From assembly GCF_000383675.1 (NCBI RefSeq), contig NZ_KB911822.1, positions 62,001-126,000 of the forward strand: DNA of 64,000 nucleotides. Reading direction: 5' to 3'. This document shows, piece after piece, positions 49,203 to 57,045 of the stretch; positions within the stretch are counted from its first letter, which is position 1, and the number at the start of each line of letters is the position of its first letter. Below the pieces are notes generated by a model. That model did no database searches and was not told the origin of the DNA. It saw nothing but the letters and a program-made list of their open reading frames with translations. The DNA is from Terracoccus sp. 273MFTsu3.1 (GTDB lineage: Bacteria; Actinomycetota; Actinomycetes; Actinomycetales; Dermatophilaceae). The position numbers were made by a program, and so were the translations under genes.

Positions 49203-49222
49203 GTGCGCGCTGCAGCGCGCAC
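49203..49222. repeat. 20-bp perfect palindrome
   Basis: GTGCGCGCTGCAGCGCGCAC at 49203-49222 is perfectly self-complementary with no loop. It lies in the 226-bp divergent region between the APH-like gene and the small membrane-protein gene, where an operator is expected. A hairpin would need to open at its centre. Confidence 0.7.
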
Positions 49223-49281
49223 TCCTGCGACCGACGCGTATTGCTACGTCGACGGCGTACCTCCGGTGTCGCGGGCAGAGT

Positions 49282-49287
49282 ACGTTT
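49282..49287 (+). promoter_or_regulatory. Candidate -10 (TACGTT)
   Basis: TACGTT would start transcription near 49294, giving a ~40-nt leader before the ATG at 49333. No clear -35 is seen. Confidence 0.3.
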
Positions 49288-49332
49288 CCCCTCACCGGCG
49301 CAGGGGAGCGCCACGGACGACAGGGGCAGCGC

Positions 49333-49731
49333 ATGGACGACACCGTGACGAGCGAGGCGCAGAGCGGGACACCCGACCGGTTCGGGCAGCCGGGTCAGCG
49401 CGGCCCGGACTCACCGCTGGCGGTGGAGCGCCCCCTCGGGCGGCCGGTGAGCGTGGGCCTCGTGCTCCTGCTCGTCGTCGCCAACACCATCGGCTGGCTG
49501 TGGTTCGTGAACCACCAGGACGAGCAGCTCCAGATGCTCCAGTCGCAGGTGGACACGGTGGACGTGTCCGCGCCGCCCGTCGAGCCCGACCCGACCCTGT
49601 GCTGGCTCGTCGGCGCGGAGGCTCGGGCCGCCGGTCACGCCAAGGAGCTCGTGAGCGAGGTGACCACGTCGGGCACCGTCGACACCTGCATCGAGAACGT
49701 GATCCGCGGCGCCAACGGCTATGGCCGATGA
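49333..49731 (+). CDS. Small single-pass membrane protein of unknown function
   Basis: 132 residues. A cytosolic N-terminal ~40 residues (acidic then Pro/Arg), one TM helix (VSVGLVLLLVVANTIGWLWFV) and an external domain with a coiled-coil-like start (NHQDEQLQMLQSQVDTVDV) and two Cys (TLCWLV, DTCIEN) that could form a disulfide. No family recognised. ATG 49333 has AGGGG 7 nt upstream. Followed 55 bp later by thymidine kinase. Confidence 0.7.
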   Translation: MDDTVTSEAQSGTPDRFGQPGQRGPDSPLAVERPLGRPVSVGLVLLLVVANTIGWLWFVNHQDEQLQMLQSQVDTVDVSAPPVEPDPTLCWLVGAEARAAGHAKELVSEVTTSGTVDTCIENVIRGANGYGR

Positions 49732-49772
49732 CCGGGTGCGAGGCGCTGATACCGACTGACACCGGGGGCCGA

Positions 49773-49778
49773 TAGCGT
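49773..49778 (+). promoter_or_regulatory. Leaderless-type -10 (TAGCGT)
   Basis: TAGCGT ends 8 nt before the thymidine kinase GTG at 49787. Confidence 0.5.
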
Positions 49779-49786
49779 TCTCGCCC

Positions 49787-50395
49787 GTGACCACGATCGA
49801 CGACGTCAGGCAGGCCGTCCGCACCGCGTCCGAGGTGTCGCTCGACGTCGTCCTCGGGCCGATGAAGTCGGGCAAGAGCCTCGCGCTGATCTCGCTGCTG
49901 TCTCCGCTGCAGTTCACGCGCGTGCGGCACCGCGTCTACCAGTCGGAGCGGCACGTCCGTGACAGCGGCGTCACGTCCCGCAGCGGTGGCGAGCTCGCGA
50001 CGACGAAGGTCAGCAGCCTGCACGAGGCCCTCGACGAGCAGCTCGATGTCGTGGCCGTCGACGAGGTCCACATGTTCGACCTCGGCGACGTCGAGGTCGT
50101 CGACCAGCTGCTCCGTCGCGGCACCCGTGTCGTCGTCGCGGGCATCGACCTCGACCACCGCGGCGAGCTCTTCGCCCCGGTCCGGGCGCTGCTCGAGCTC
50201 GGGCCCGACACCGTGACCTACCGCCGTGCCGTGTGCGACCAGTGCCGCGACTTCAGCGCCACGCACACGCAGGTCCTACGCTCGGGTGAGCCCTTCCTCG
50301 ACAGCCTCGGCGGCTCCGAGGCGCTGCCCGACGACGGCACCTTCACCTACGAGGCCCGCTGCCGCTCCTGTTTCGTCCGGCCCGCGTCGACCTGA
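49787..50395 (+). CDS. tdk: Thymidine kinase
   Basis: 202 residues of the type II (prokaryotic/cytosolic) thymidine kinase: P-loop VVLGPMKSGKSLALIS, Walker-B-like VVAVDEVHMFD, lasso Tyr region and zinc-binding pairs (VCDQCRDFSA and ARCRSCFVRP). It phosphorylates thymidine to dTMP in nucleotide salvage. The N-terminal ~16 residues (TTIDDVRQAVRTASEV) extend beyond the usual start, so a later start cannot be excluded, but the leaderless -10 supports GTG 49787. Confidence 0.92.
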   Translation: MTTIDDVRQAVRTASEVSLDVVLGPMKSGKSLALISLLSPLQFTRVRHRVYQSERHVRDSGVTSRSGGELATTKVSSLHEALDEQLDVVAVDEVHMFDLGDVEVVDQLLRRGTRVVVAGIDLDHRGELFAPVRALLELGPDTVTYRRAVCDQCRDFSATHTQVLRSGEPFLDSLGGSEALPDDGTFTYEARCRSCFVRPAST

Positions 50396-50473
50396 GCCCG
50401 CCGCACCCGGGCTCCTGTCCGGCTCTGTCGCCGCGCGCACAGACACCCCTTCCCCGAACGGTCATCCTCGGGT

Positions 50474-50492
50474 CGAGGACGCAACGTCCTCG
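50474..50492. repeat. Small hairpin between tdk and the hydrolase gene
   Basis: CGAGGACG (50474-50481) and CGTCCTCG (50485-50492) form a perfect 8-bp stem with a 3-nt loop. No T-tract follows; it ends 21 nt before the hydrolase start, where it could be a terminator or a leader structure. Confidence 0.4.
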
Positions 50493-50513
50493 CTCTCGCA
50501 GAGGGAGACCGAG

Positions 50514-51455
50514 ATGGGAACCACGACCGCACGCCGTCACCGGACCGGAACCACCCACGGCCCGAGGTGGCTGACCGTCGTGGTCGCGATGGCGCTGGCA
50601 CCAGCCCTCGCGGGCTGCCCGTCCGGCTCCGCCGGTGCCGGTGACGGCGCCGTGACGACCGCGACCGTGCGAGCGACCTCGACCGTGCGAGCGACCCCGA
50701 CCCTCGAGCCCGAGCGTGACGTCGCCGTCGGCGACCGGCACTTCAAGGCGCGGTGCGCCGGCAGCGGTCCGTCGGTCGTCCTCGTGGCCGACTACGGACG
50801 GGCCATGGACGACGCGTGGGGCACGATCCCGCAGACCCTCGCGACGCGCGGCCGTGTCTGCGTCTACGACCGGCTCGGGGTCGGGCGGAGCGACTCGGTG
50901 CCCGACCGCCAGACCTTCGCGAGCCTCGCCGGCGACCTCGACGGTGTCATCTCGGGTCTCGGGCTGACGCGGCCCGTCGTCGTCCTGGGCGACTCCCTGG
51001 GGGCTCCGATCGCTCTGACGTGGACGAGCCGGCACGCGTCCGATGCCAAGGCCGTCGTCCTCCTCGACCCCGTCCCGCCGGGCTACTTCGGACCCACCGG
51101 TGCCCTGCTCCGGCTCCTGCCGCCGAAGGACCCGGGCGACCCGGAGCTGGGCGGCCTGTGGGCCGACCTCGACCGCTTCAACACGGTCGCGACGAACAGG
51201 GAGAGCCTCGACCCGGCCTCGTGGACGGCCTACGAACGGCTGCCGATGACGTCCACCCCGCTCTACGACCTGGTCCGGGCACAGGTGCAGCCGTGGCCGG
51301 CGGCGGTCGACGCCGACGCGATCGACGGTGTCTGGAGGCAGTACCAGCGGCGGGTGCTCGCGCTCTCGTCGCAGGCCGAGCTCCGGATCGTGCCGAAGCC
51401 CGACGACTGGCCGACGATGATCAGGAGCGCGCTCGAGCGCGCGCTGCAGTCATGA
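50514..51455 (+). CDS. Lipid-anchored alpha/beta hydrolase-like protein
   Basis: 313 residues. A lipoprotein signal (RWLTVVVAMALAPALAGCPSG) is followed by a Thr-rich linker with tandem ATVRATSTVRATPT. The alpha/beta hydrolase fold shows VVLVADYGRAMDDAWGTI, VCVYDRLGVGRSD and the nucleophile elbow VVLGDSLGAPIALTW (GDSLG). The C-terminal region (LSSQAELRIVPKPDDWPTMIRSALERAL) lacks the expected catalytic His, so activity is doubtful. ATG 50514 has GGAG 7 nt upstream. It overlaps the convergent kinase gene by 6 bp. Confidence 0.82.
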   Translation: MGTTTARRHRTGTTHGPRWLTVVVAMALAPALAGCPSGSAGAGDGAVTTATVRATSTVRATPTLEPERDVAVGDRHFKARCAGSGPSVVLVADYGRAMDDAWGTIPQTLATRGRVCVYDRLGVGRSDSVPDRQTFASLAGDLDGVISGLGLTRPVVVLGDSLGAPIALTWTSRHASDAKAVVLLDPVPPGYFGPTGALLRLLPPKDPGDPELGGLWADLDRFNTVATNRESLDPASWTAYERLPMTSTPLYDLVRAQVQPWPAAVDADAIDGVWRQYQRRVLALSSQAELRIVPKPDDWPTMIRSALERALQS

Positions 51456-52082
51456 CCGAGGACCGCCCGGCCCCACCACCCAGGCGCCGGCGTCGCCGCT
51501 GACCACGAGGTCGGCTCGCTGCCACGGTCGGTCGTCGGCGAGGAAGGGCTCCTCGGCCGTCATCCACTCATCCCAGAACCGCTCGGCCTCTGCTCGCGTG
51601 CGACCGAGCTCGACGTCGCGCCGGAGCCCGCGCTCGCGCGCCTCGTCGCGGTCGGCCTGCACCCAGACGACGACGTCGGCGTGGGTGGCCAGCGACGCGC
51701 GGCCGGCGCCGACCCCCTCGAGGACGAGCACGCGTACGCCCTCGGGGACGGTCACCGAGCCCTCGCGCCCCTGCGCGACCCAGCCCGGGGGGCGGTGGTC
51801 GACGGCCTCGCCGCGCCGCCACGGCCCGATGACGTGCTCGACGGCGAGGTCGTCCCACGCGATCGCGTCGTGGTGCCAGGCGAGGTCGTCGGTGTGGACG
51901 ACCGCACCGCCGAGGAGCGTTGCCGCTCGTTCGGCGAAGGTCGTCTTGCCCGACCCGGACCGGCCGTCGACGAGAAGCACGCCCCGCCCGCCGCTGAGCA
52001 GGCCGGTCAGCAGCCGGGCGAGGTCAGCGTCGTCGACGGGCCGCCACGGCCCCGCCTCGGTCTCCTCGGGGTGCAGTCGCAT
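51450..52082 (-). CDS. P-loop kinase-like protein (uridine-kinase fold)
   Basis: 210 residues. Walker A VDGRSGSGKTTFAERAATLL, a downstream substrate-region HTDDLAWHHDAIAWDDL, and VLVLEGVGAGRASLA match uridine kinase/AAA_18-type small P-loop kinases. Later VVWVQADRDEARERGLRRDVELGRTRAEAERFWDEWM is the lid-like helix. Substrate unknown. ATG 52082 has CATACT 6 nt upstream, itself part of a GGCATAC heptamer. Overlaps the hydrolase gene by 6 bp at the 3' end. Confidence 0.85.
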   Translation of the reverse strand: MRLHPEETEAGPWRPVDDADLARLLTGLLSGGRGVLLVDGRSGSGKTTFAERAATLLGGAVVHTDDLAWHHDAIAWDDLAVEHVIGPWRRGEAVDHRPPGWVAQGREGSVTVPEGVRVLVLEGVGAGRASLATHADVVVWVQADRDEARERGLRRDVELGRTRAEAERFWDEWMTAEEPFLADDRPWQRADLVVSGDAGAWVVGPGGPRS

Positions 52083-52088
52083 GGCGTG

Positions 52089-52141
52089 AGTATGCCGTCC
52101 GGTCGCGTCGCTCAGGGCCCGGTCGGCTGGAGCACTAGCGT
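52089..52141. promoter_or_regulatory. Divergent leaderless promoters (P-loop kinase / RidA)
   Basis: Reverse strand CATACT (52094-52089) lies 6 nt before the ATG at 52082. Forward strand TAGCGT (52136-52141) lies 7 nt before the ATG at 52149. Confidence 0.5.
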
Positions 52142-52148
52142 CCTGACC

Positions 52149-52562
52149 ATGAGCAGACCCACCAGCGCCGTCCGCCTCATCAGGGCCGCCGCGCTCACCG
52201 ACACCGCGCCCTACGCGTATGCCGCGACGACCGACGCCGCCGCCCCGCTCCTCTTCACGGCGGGAGCCTGTCCCCTCGACGAGTCCGGCGCGACCGTGGC
52301 ACCCGGCGACATCGCAGGCCAGGCCCGGCAGTGCGTGGACAACCTCGTGACTGCTCTCGATGCCGCCGGCGCGACGCTGGGCGACATCGCCTACACGCGC
52401 GTCCTCGTGGCGACGACCGTGCGGGAAGACCTCGTGGCGGCGTGGACCGTCGTCCACGACGCCTTCGGCGAGCACGAGGTGCCGAGCACCCTGCACGGCG
52501 TGACGGTCCTCGGCTACCCCGACCAGCTCGTGGAGATCGAGGCCGTCGCGGCGCTCAGGTAG
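52149..52562 (+). CDS. RidA family protein
   Basis: 137 residues of YjgF/YER057c/UK114 fold: [59 protein letters not shown], followed by the conserved Arg in AYTRVLVATTV, and the C-terminal PSTLHGVTVLGYPDQLVEIEAVA with Glu. Rid proteins deaminate reactive enamines from PLP enzymes. The trimer active-site Arg is present (RVLVATT), so deaminase function is plausible. Convergent with the VWA gene (8-bp overlap). Confidence 0.92.
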   Translation: MSRPTSAVRLIRAAALTDTAPYAYAATTDAAAPLLFTAGACPLDESGATVAPGDIAGQARQCVDNLVTALDAAGATLGDIAYTRVLVATTVREDLVAAWTVVHDAFGEHEVPSTLHGVTVLGYPDQLVEIEAVAALR

Positions 52563-53721
52563 CCGGCTCGGCCTCGTGGGTGGTGACGATGTCGTTGGCC
52601 GCGGCCCACGCCGTGATGTCGCGCTTCTCGATGGCCGTCGCCATGAGGTCGGGGAACTGGTCCGGAGTGCACGCGAACGCCGGCACCCCGACGGCCGCGA
52701 GGGCCGAGGCGTGGTCGGCGTCGAAGCTCGGCCGGCCCGAGTCGCTGAGCGCGAGCAGGGCGACCATGGTCGCGCCGGACGCGACGATGGAGGACGCGCG
52801 CCGGACCATCTCCTCGGCGATACCGCCCTCGTAGAGATCGCTGATGAGCACGAGGATCGTCTCGCCCGGCTGCTCGATGAGGCCCTCGCAGTAGGCGAGC
52901 GCCTGGTTGATGTCGGTGCCTCCGCCGAGCTGCACGCCGAAGAGCACGTCGACGGGGTCGTCGAGCTCGTCGGTGAGGTCGACGACCGCGGTGTCGAAGA
53001 CGACGAGGCGTGTCTCGACAGACCGGAGCGAGGCGAGCACCGCGCCGAAGACGCTGGAGTAGACGACGGACTCGGCCATCGAGCCGGACTGGTCGATGCA
53101 GAGGATGATCCGTCGCTCGACCCGGTGCGCCCGCCGGGCGTGGCCGACGAGCCGCTCGGGCACGACGGTGCCGTGCTCGGGCTGGTAGTGCTTGAGGTTG
53201 GCCGCGATGGTGCGGTTCCAGTCGATGTCTGACGCCTTGGGACGACGGGTGCGTGACGCCCGGTTGAGCGCGCCGGAGACGGCCTGCACCGTCTCCGAGC
53301 GCAGCCGCTCCTCGAGCTCGTCGGTGACGACGCGGACGACCGCCCGCGCCGTGGCGCGCGACCGCTCGGGGATGACGCGGCCCAGCCCGACGAGCGTCGT
53401 GACGAGGTTGACGTCGGGCTGCACGGCCTCCATCAGCTCGGGCTCGAGGAGCAGCTGGGTCAGGCCGAGGCGGTCCATCGCGTCGTGCTGCATGACCTGC
53501 ACGACCGACGACGGGAAGTAGCCACGGATGTCGCCGAGCCAGCGTGCGACGCGGGGCGCCGACGCCCCCAGTCCGCTGCGGCGCTCGCCGTCGTAGAGCT
53601 CGCGCAGGGCCTCGTCGCGCTTGAGGTCGTCGGCGTCGAGGCTCGCGCCATCGCCGATGCCGTCGGACTGCTCGCCACCGAGGACGAGCCGCCAGCGGGT
53701 GAGCCGGTCGCGGTCGGTCAC
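52555..53721 (-). CDS. VWA-domain protein of the MoxR/SWIM operon (YehP-like)
   Basis: 388 residues. The N-terminal ~200 residues are helical (LMEAVQPDVNLVTTLVGLGRVIPERSRATARAVVRVV). A VWA domain follows with the MIDAS motif D210-Q-S212-G-S214 (IILCIDQSGSMAESV), the Thr of LGGGTDINQAL and Asp in LISDLYEGG. GTG 53721 overlaps the stop of the DUF5682 gene by 4 bp. VWA proteins beside MoxR ATPases act as adaptors or metal-ion sensors that couple ATP hydrolysis to a target. E. coli YehP has a similar length and domain. Last gene of the five-gene operon. Confidence 0.9.
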   Translation of the reverse strand: MTDRDRLTRWRLVLGGEQSDGIGDGASLDADDLKRDEALRELYDGERRSGLGASAPRVARWLGDIRGYFPSSVVQVMQHDAMDRLGLTQLLLEPELMEAVQPDVNLVTTLVGLGRVIPERSRATARAVVRVVTDELEERLRSETVQAVSGALNRASRTRRPKASDIDWNRTIAANLKHYQPEHGTVVPERLVGHARRAHRVERRIILCIDQSGSMAESVVYSSVFGAVLASLRSVETRLVVFDTAVVDLTDELDDPVDVLFGVQLGGGTDINQALAYCEGLIEQPGETILVLISDLYEGGIAEEMVRRASSIVASGATMVALLALSDSGRPSFDADHASALAAVGVPAFACTPDQFPDLMATAIEKRDITAWAAANDIVTTHEAEPAT

Positions 53722-55943
53722 GACGCCACCTCCATCCCGAGCAACCGGGCGACCGCGGCGATCGCTGGTGCGGCCCGGTCGAGGTCGATCGAGTCGGTCG
53801 ACGACGGGGCCGTGTGCCTGCCGCTCGCGAGGTCGCGCAGGTGCGTCCCGATGAGGCGGCGTTCGGCGGGCTGGTAGCGCGAGAAGGTGCGGCGCACGAG
53901 GGGCAGGAGGTCCTCGAAGGCCTCCTCGGACGCGCCGACGAGCCATTCGTCGATGATCGAGAGCAGGTCGTCGCCGTGGACGAGGAGCAGCGCCTCGCCG
54001 GTGAGGAAGCCGTCGAGCCAGGCGGCGGCAGCAGGGGCCGGGGTGCCGGGGGAGAGCCGGCGGCTCAGGCGCGCGGCCGCCTCGTCGTGGGTGAGGTGCC
54101 CACCGTCGAGCAGCAGCCGGTTGACGCGTCCGGCGACGGCGCCGTGGATGACCTCGTCGCGACCGACGGTCACGAGTGCCTCGGTCCACGGGTCGCGCAG
54201 GTCGTCGCGGTCGACGAGCGCCACTCCGCGGTGCGCCGCCTCGAGGGCGGCACGCATGGCGGCCGCGCTGTCGTCGTCGAGGCTCGAGCACGCGGCGCGG
54301 AGCCCGACGGACGCGCGCACGACGACGGTCTGGAGCACGTGCGCCACGTCGGCCACGTCGACCCCGCGCACGTCGCCGTAGCGGCACGTCCGCGCGAGCG
54401 GCTCGACGGTCTCGAGCAGGGCTTGGGTGTCGTGCTGCCGAGCCGTGCGCTCGGCCAGCGCGGCCACGACGGCGCGCAGTCCCTCCGGCAGGTCGGCGAC
54501 CAGGCACTCCTCGATGAGCCTCCCGAGGACGCGGAGGTCGGCCGCCTCCCGCGCCTCCTCGGCGATGCGGGACTCGGCGGCGCTGCGGACCGTCGTGCCG
54601 TGGAGGCTCGCCTCGATGACGGCTACCGCGAGCTCGGGTGTCCACTCGAGCTCCCACGCCTCCTTGAAGGTGCCCGTCGTGCGTCCGGCGTCGACCTGCG
54701 TGCCCCACGGGACGTCGAGGACGGCGAGTCGGTGCAGCAGCACCGACCGGGCGAGCTGGGACTCGCGGCGCAGGTCGAGCTGCACGACCGTCGAGGTGGC
54801 CGACGCCTTGAGCCGCAGGGTCCTCTGCTGCTTCGCGAGGTCGCCGGCCAGCGGCACCATCGGGGTCGACTCGGGCACCCGCCCGAGCAGCTCACCGATG
54901 ACGAGGGTGCGGTCGACGAGCCGCAGGGGCAGGTCGGATCCCTCCGTGAGGACCGCGCGGGCGGCATCGGTCAGCTCGGCCAGCCCGACCGAGGGCCGGC
55001 CCCGAACGGCGGCCAGCGCGCCTGCGAGACGGGTCGCCTCGACGACCGATGCGGTCGAGGCGTCGAGGTCCTCGCTGCGCAGGGCCCGTGCGACGCGGAC
55101 GAACCACGACGGCACGACCTCGTCGTCGGGGGTGACGAAGAGGTGGTGGTACCACCCGGGCGAGCGGACCCCGGCGCCGTAGCCGCTGGCATACGACAGG
55201 CGCTCGGAGCTCCACGGAGCCCACGTCGCGGCGACCTTGATCTTCGGCAGCCTGCTCGTGAGCGCGTTGTCACGGCTGACCGGCGGGAACGCCGCGGGGT
55301 CGAGAGCCGGGGCGTGGTAGGCGCCGCACACGACGGCGACGCGCTCGCGTCCGCCGCGCATCTCGGCGCGGATCACCTTGCGCATGAAGGCCTCTCGGCG
55401 CGCATCGTCATCGACCTCGAGGTCGCCGCGGACTCCTTCCATCGCCTCGCGGAGGTGGGCGAAGTGGGTGAGGGACGACGTGCGGCGGTGCTCGACCGCG
55501 TCTTCCCACCACCGCTCGGGGTCGTCGTATCCGGCAGCCGACGCGAGGGCCGAGATGGGGTCGACGCGACGGCGCGGCCGACGCGGAGGGTCCTCTGCCT
55601 CGGCGTCGGCGAGGTGGTGCGTCGCGGGCAGGTCGGCGAAGCGCACGTCGACCCCGTGCTCGAGCGCCCACCGCAGTGCCACCCACTCCGGCGAGAAGAC
55701 GGCGAACGGGTAGAACGCAGCCCGCCTCGGCTCGTCGACCGCGTAGACGAGTCCGGCCACGGGTGGCACGAGGTCGGGGTCGGCGGCGAGCGGGACGAGC
55801 GCGTCGAGCTCGGGGGGCCCTTCGATGACGACGACGTCGGGCTGCAGCTCCTCGAGGGCGCGCCCGACGGACCGCGCGGAGCCCGGACCGTGGTGCCGGA
55901 CGCCGAGCACCTCGACGCGCACGTCCACGCCTCGAACGCTCAC
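53718..55943 (-). CDS. DUF5682 family protein (YehM-like)
   Basis: 741 residues. The N-terminal ~250 residues show VLGVRHHGPGSARSVGRALEELQPDVVVIEGPPELDALVPL, then ALEHGVDVRFADLP and VAVVCGAYHAPALDPAAF. The G-x-x-H...E...G-x-x-H arrangement resembles TraB/TIKI/ChaN-type hydrolase cores, an inference from pattern only. The remaining ~480 residues are helical (VVVRASVGLRAACSSL, LLVHGDDLLSIIDEWL). GTG 55943 follows the MoxR stop by 4 nt. Coupled to the VWA gene downstream. Family function is unknown to me. Confidence 0.88.
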   Translation of the reverse strand: MSVRGVDVRVEVLGVRHHGPGSARSVGRALEELQPDVVVIEGPPELDALVPLAADPDLVPPVAGLVYAVDEPRRAAFYPFAVFSPEWVALRWALEHGVDVRFADLPATHHLADAEAEDPPRRPRRRVDPISALASAAGYDDPERWWEDAVEHRRTSSLTHFAHLREAMEGVRGDLEVDDDARREAFMRKVIRAEMRGGRERVAVVCGAYHAPALDPAAFPPVSRDNALTSRLPKIKVAATWAPWSSERLSYASGYGAGVRSPGWYHHLFVTPDDEVVPSWFVRVARALRSEDLDASTASVVEATRLAGALAAVRGRPSVGLAELTDAARAVLTEGSDLPLRLVDRTLVIGELLGRVPESTPMVPLAGDLAKQQRTLRLKASATSTVVQLDLRRESQLARSVLLHRLAVLDVPWGTQVDAGRTTGTFKEAWELEWTPELAVAVIEASLHGTTVRSAAESRIAEEAREAADLRVLGRLIEECLVADLPEGLRAVVAALAERTARQHDTQALLETVEPLARTCRYGDVRGVDVADVAHVLQTVVVRASVGLRAACSSLDDDSAAAMRAALEAAHRGVALVDRDDLRDPWTEALVTVGRDEVIHGAVAGRVNRLLLDGGHLTHDEAAARLSRRLSPGTPAPAAAAWLDGFLTGEALLLVHGDDLLSIIDEWLVGASEEAFEDLLPLVRRTFSRYQPAERRLIGTHLRDLASGRHTAPSSTDSIDLDRAAPAIAAVARLLGMEVAS

Positions 55944-55947
55944 GGGC

Positions 55948-57045
55948 TCAGCCGAGCTCGCGGCACGCGCGGTAGAGGTCGGTCCACTCCGAGCGGTCCT
56001 TGACGACGGTCTCGAGGTACTCCTGCCAGACGATGCGGTCCTGGACCGGGTCCTTGACGACCGCACCGACGAGGCCGGCCGCGACGTCGTCGGCCCGGAC
56101 GACGCCGTCGCCGAAGTGGGACGCGAGCGACAACCCGTTGGTCATGACGGAGATGGCCTCGGCGGTCGACAGGGTCGCCGACGGCGACTTGACCGTGGTC
56201 CGCTGGTCCGCGGTGACCCCCGAGCGCAGCTCGCGGAAGATCGTGACGACACGCTCGATCTCGGCGAGGGACTCGAGGCCGGGCGGCAGCTCGAGCGAGC
56301 GCCCGAGCGAGTCGACGCGGGTGCGGACGATCTCGACCTCCTGCGCGAGGGTGTCGGGCAGCGGCAGCACGAGGGTGTTGAAGCGGCGCTTGAGGGCCGA
56401 CGAGAGGTCGTTGACCCCCTTGTCGCGGTTGTTGGCGGTGGCGATGACGTTGAAGCCCTGCTGCGCCTGCACCTCGGAGTCGAGCTCGGGGATCGGCAGG
56501 TGCTTCTCCGACAGGATCGTGATGAGGGCGTCCTGGACGTCGGCCGGGATGCGGGTCAGCTCCTCGATGCGCACGAGGGTGCCCGTCTCCATGGCTCGCA
56601 TGACCGGGCTCGGCACGAGCGCGCCGCGCGTCGGTCCCTCGGCGAGCAGCCGCGCGTAGTTCCAGCCGTAGCGCAGCGACTCCTCGGGCGTGCCCGCCGT
56701 GCCCTGGACGACGAGCGTCGACGAGCCGCTGACGGCGGCCGCGAGGTGCTCGCTGACCCAGGTCTTGGCCGTGCCCGGGACGCCCAGGAGCAGCAGGGCC
56801 CGGTCGGTGGCGAGGGAGGCGACGGCGACCTCCATGAGCCGTCGCGACCCGAGGTACTTCGGCGTGATCTCGGTGCCGTCGTCGAGCGTGCCGCCGAGGA
56901 GATAGGTCGTGACGGCCCACGGCGACAGCCGCCAGCGCGGCGGCCGGGGCCGGTCGTCGGAGGCGGCGAGGGCGGCCAGCTCGGCGGCATACGCGTCCTC
57001 GGCGTGGGCGCGCAGGACCGTGGTGGGAGAGAGTGGTTCGCTCAT
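55948..57045 (-). CDS. MoxR-type AAA+ ATPase (YehL-like)
   Basis: 365 residues. Walker A ALLLLGVPGTAKTWVSEHLAAAV (Lys94), Walker B TLVRIEELTRIPADVQDALI, sensor 1 GFNVIATANNRDKGVNDLS, Arg finger ALKRRFNTLVLPLP, and a C-terminal lid (SPSATLSTAEAISVMTNGLSLASHFGDG) fit AAA_5/MoxR. It should form a hexamer that remodels a partner, probably through the VWA protein two genes downstream. ATG 57045 overlaps the DUF5691 stop by 4 bp. Length close to E. coli YehL as I recall it. Confidence 0.92.
   Translation of the reverse strand: MSEPLSPTTVLRAHAEDAYAAELAALAASDDRPRPPRWRLSPWAVTTYLLGGTLDDGTEITPKYLGSRRLMEVAVASLATDRALLLLGVPGTAKTWVSEHLAAAVSGSSTLVVQGTAGTPEESLRYGWNYARLLAEGPTRGALVPSPVMRAMETGTLVRIEELTRIPADVQDALITILSEKHLPIPELDSEVQAQQGFNVIATANNRDKGVNDLSSALKRRFNTLVLPLPDTLAQEVEIVRTRVDSLGRSLELPPGLESLAEIERVVTIFRELRSGVTADQRTTVKSPSATLSTAEAISVMTNGLSLASHFGDGVVRADDVAAGLVGAVVKDPVQDRIVWQEYLETVVKDRSEWTDLYRACRELG

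Noticed and set aside
53722-54708. N-terminal extension of the VWA protein to 717 residues
   Set aside because: It would be an out-of-frame reading of the DUF5682 gene. The GTG at 53721 overlaps the DUF5682 stop like the other junctions in the operon.
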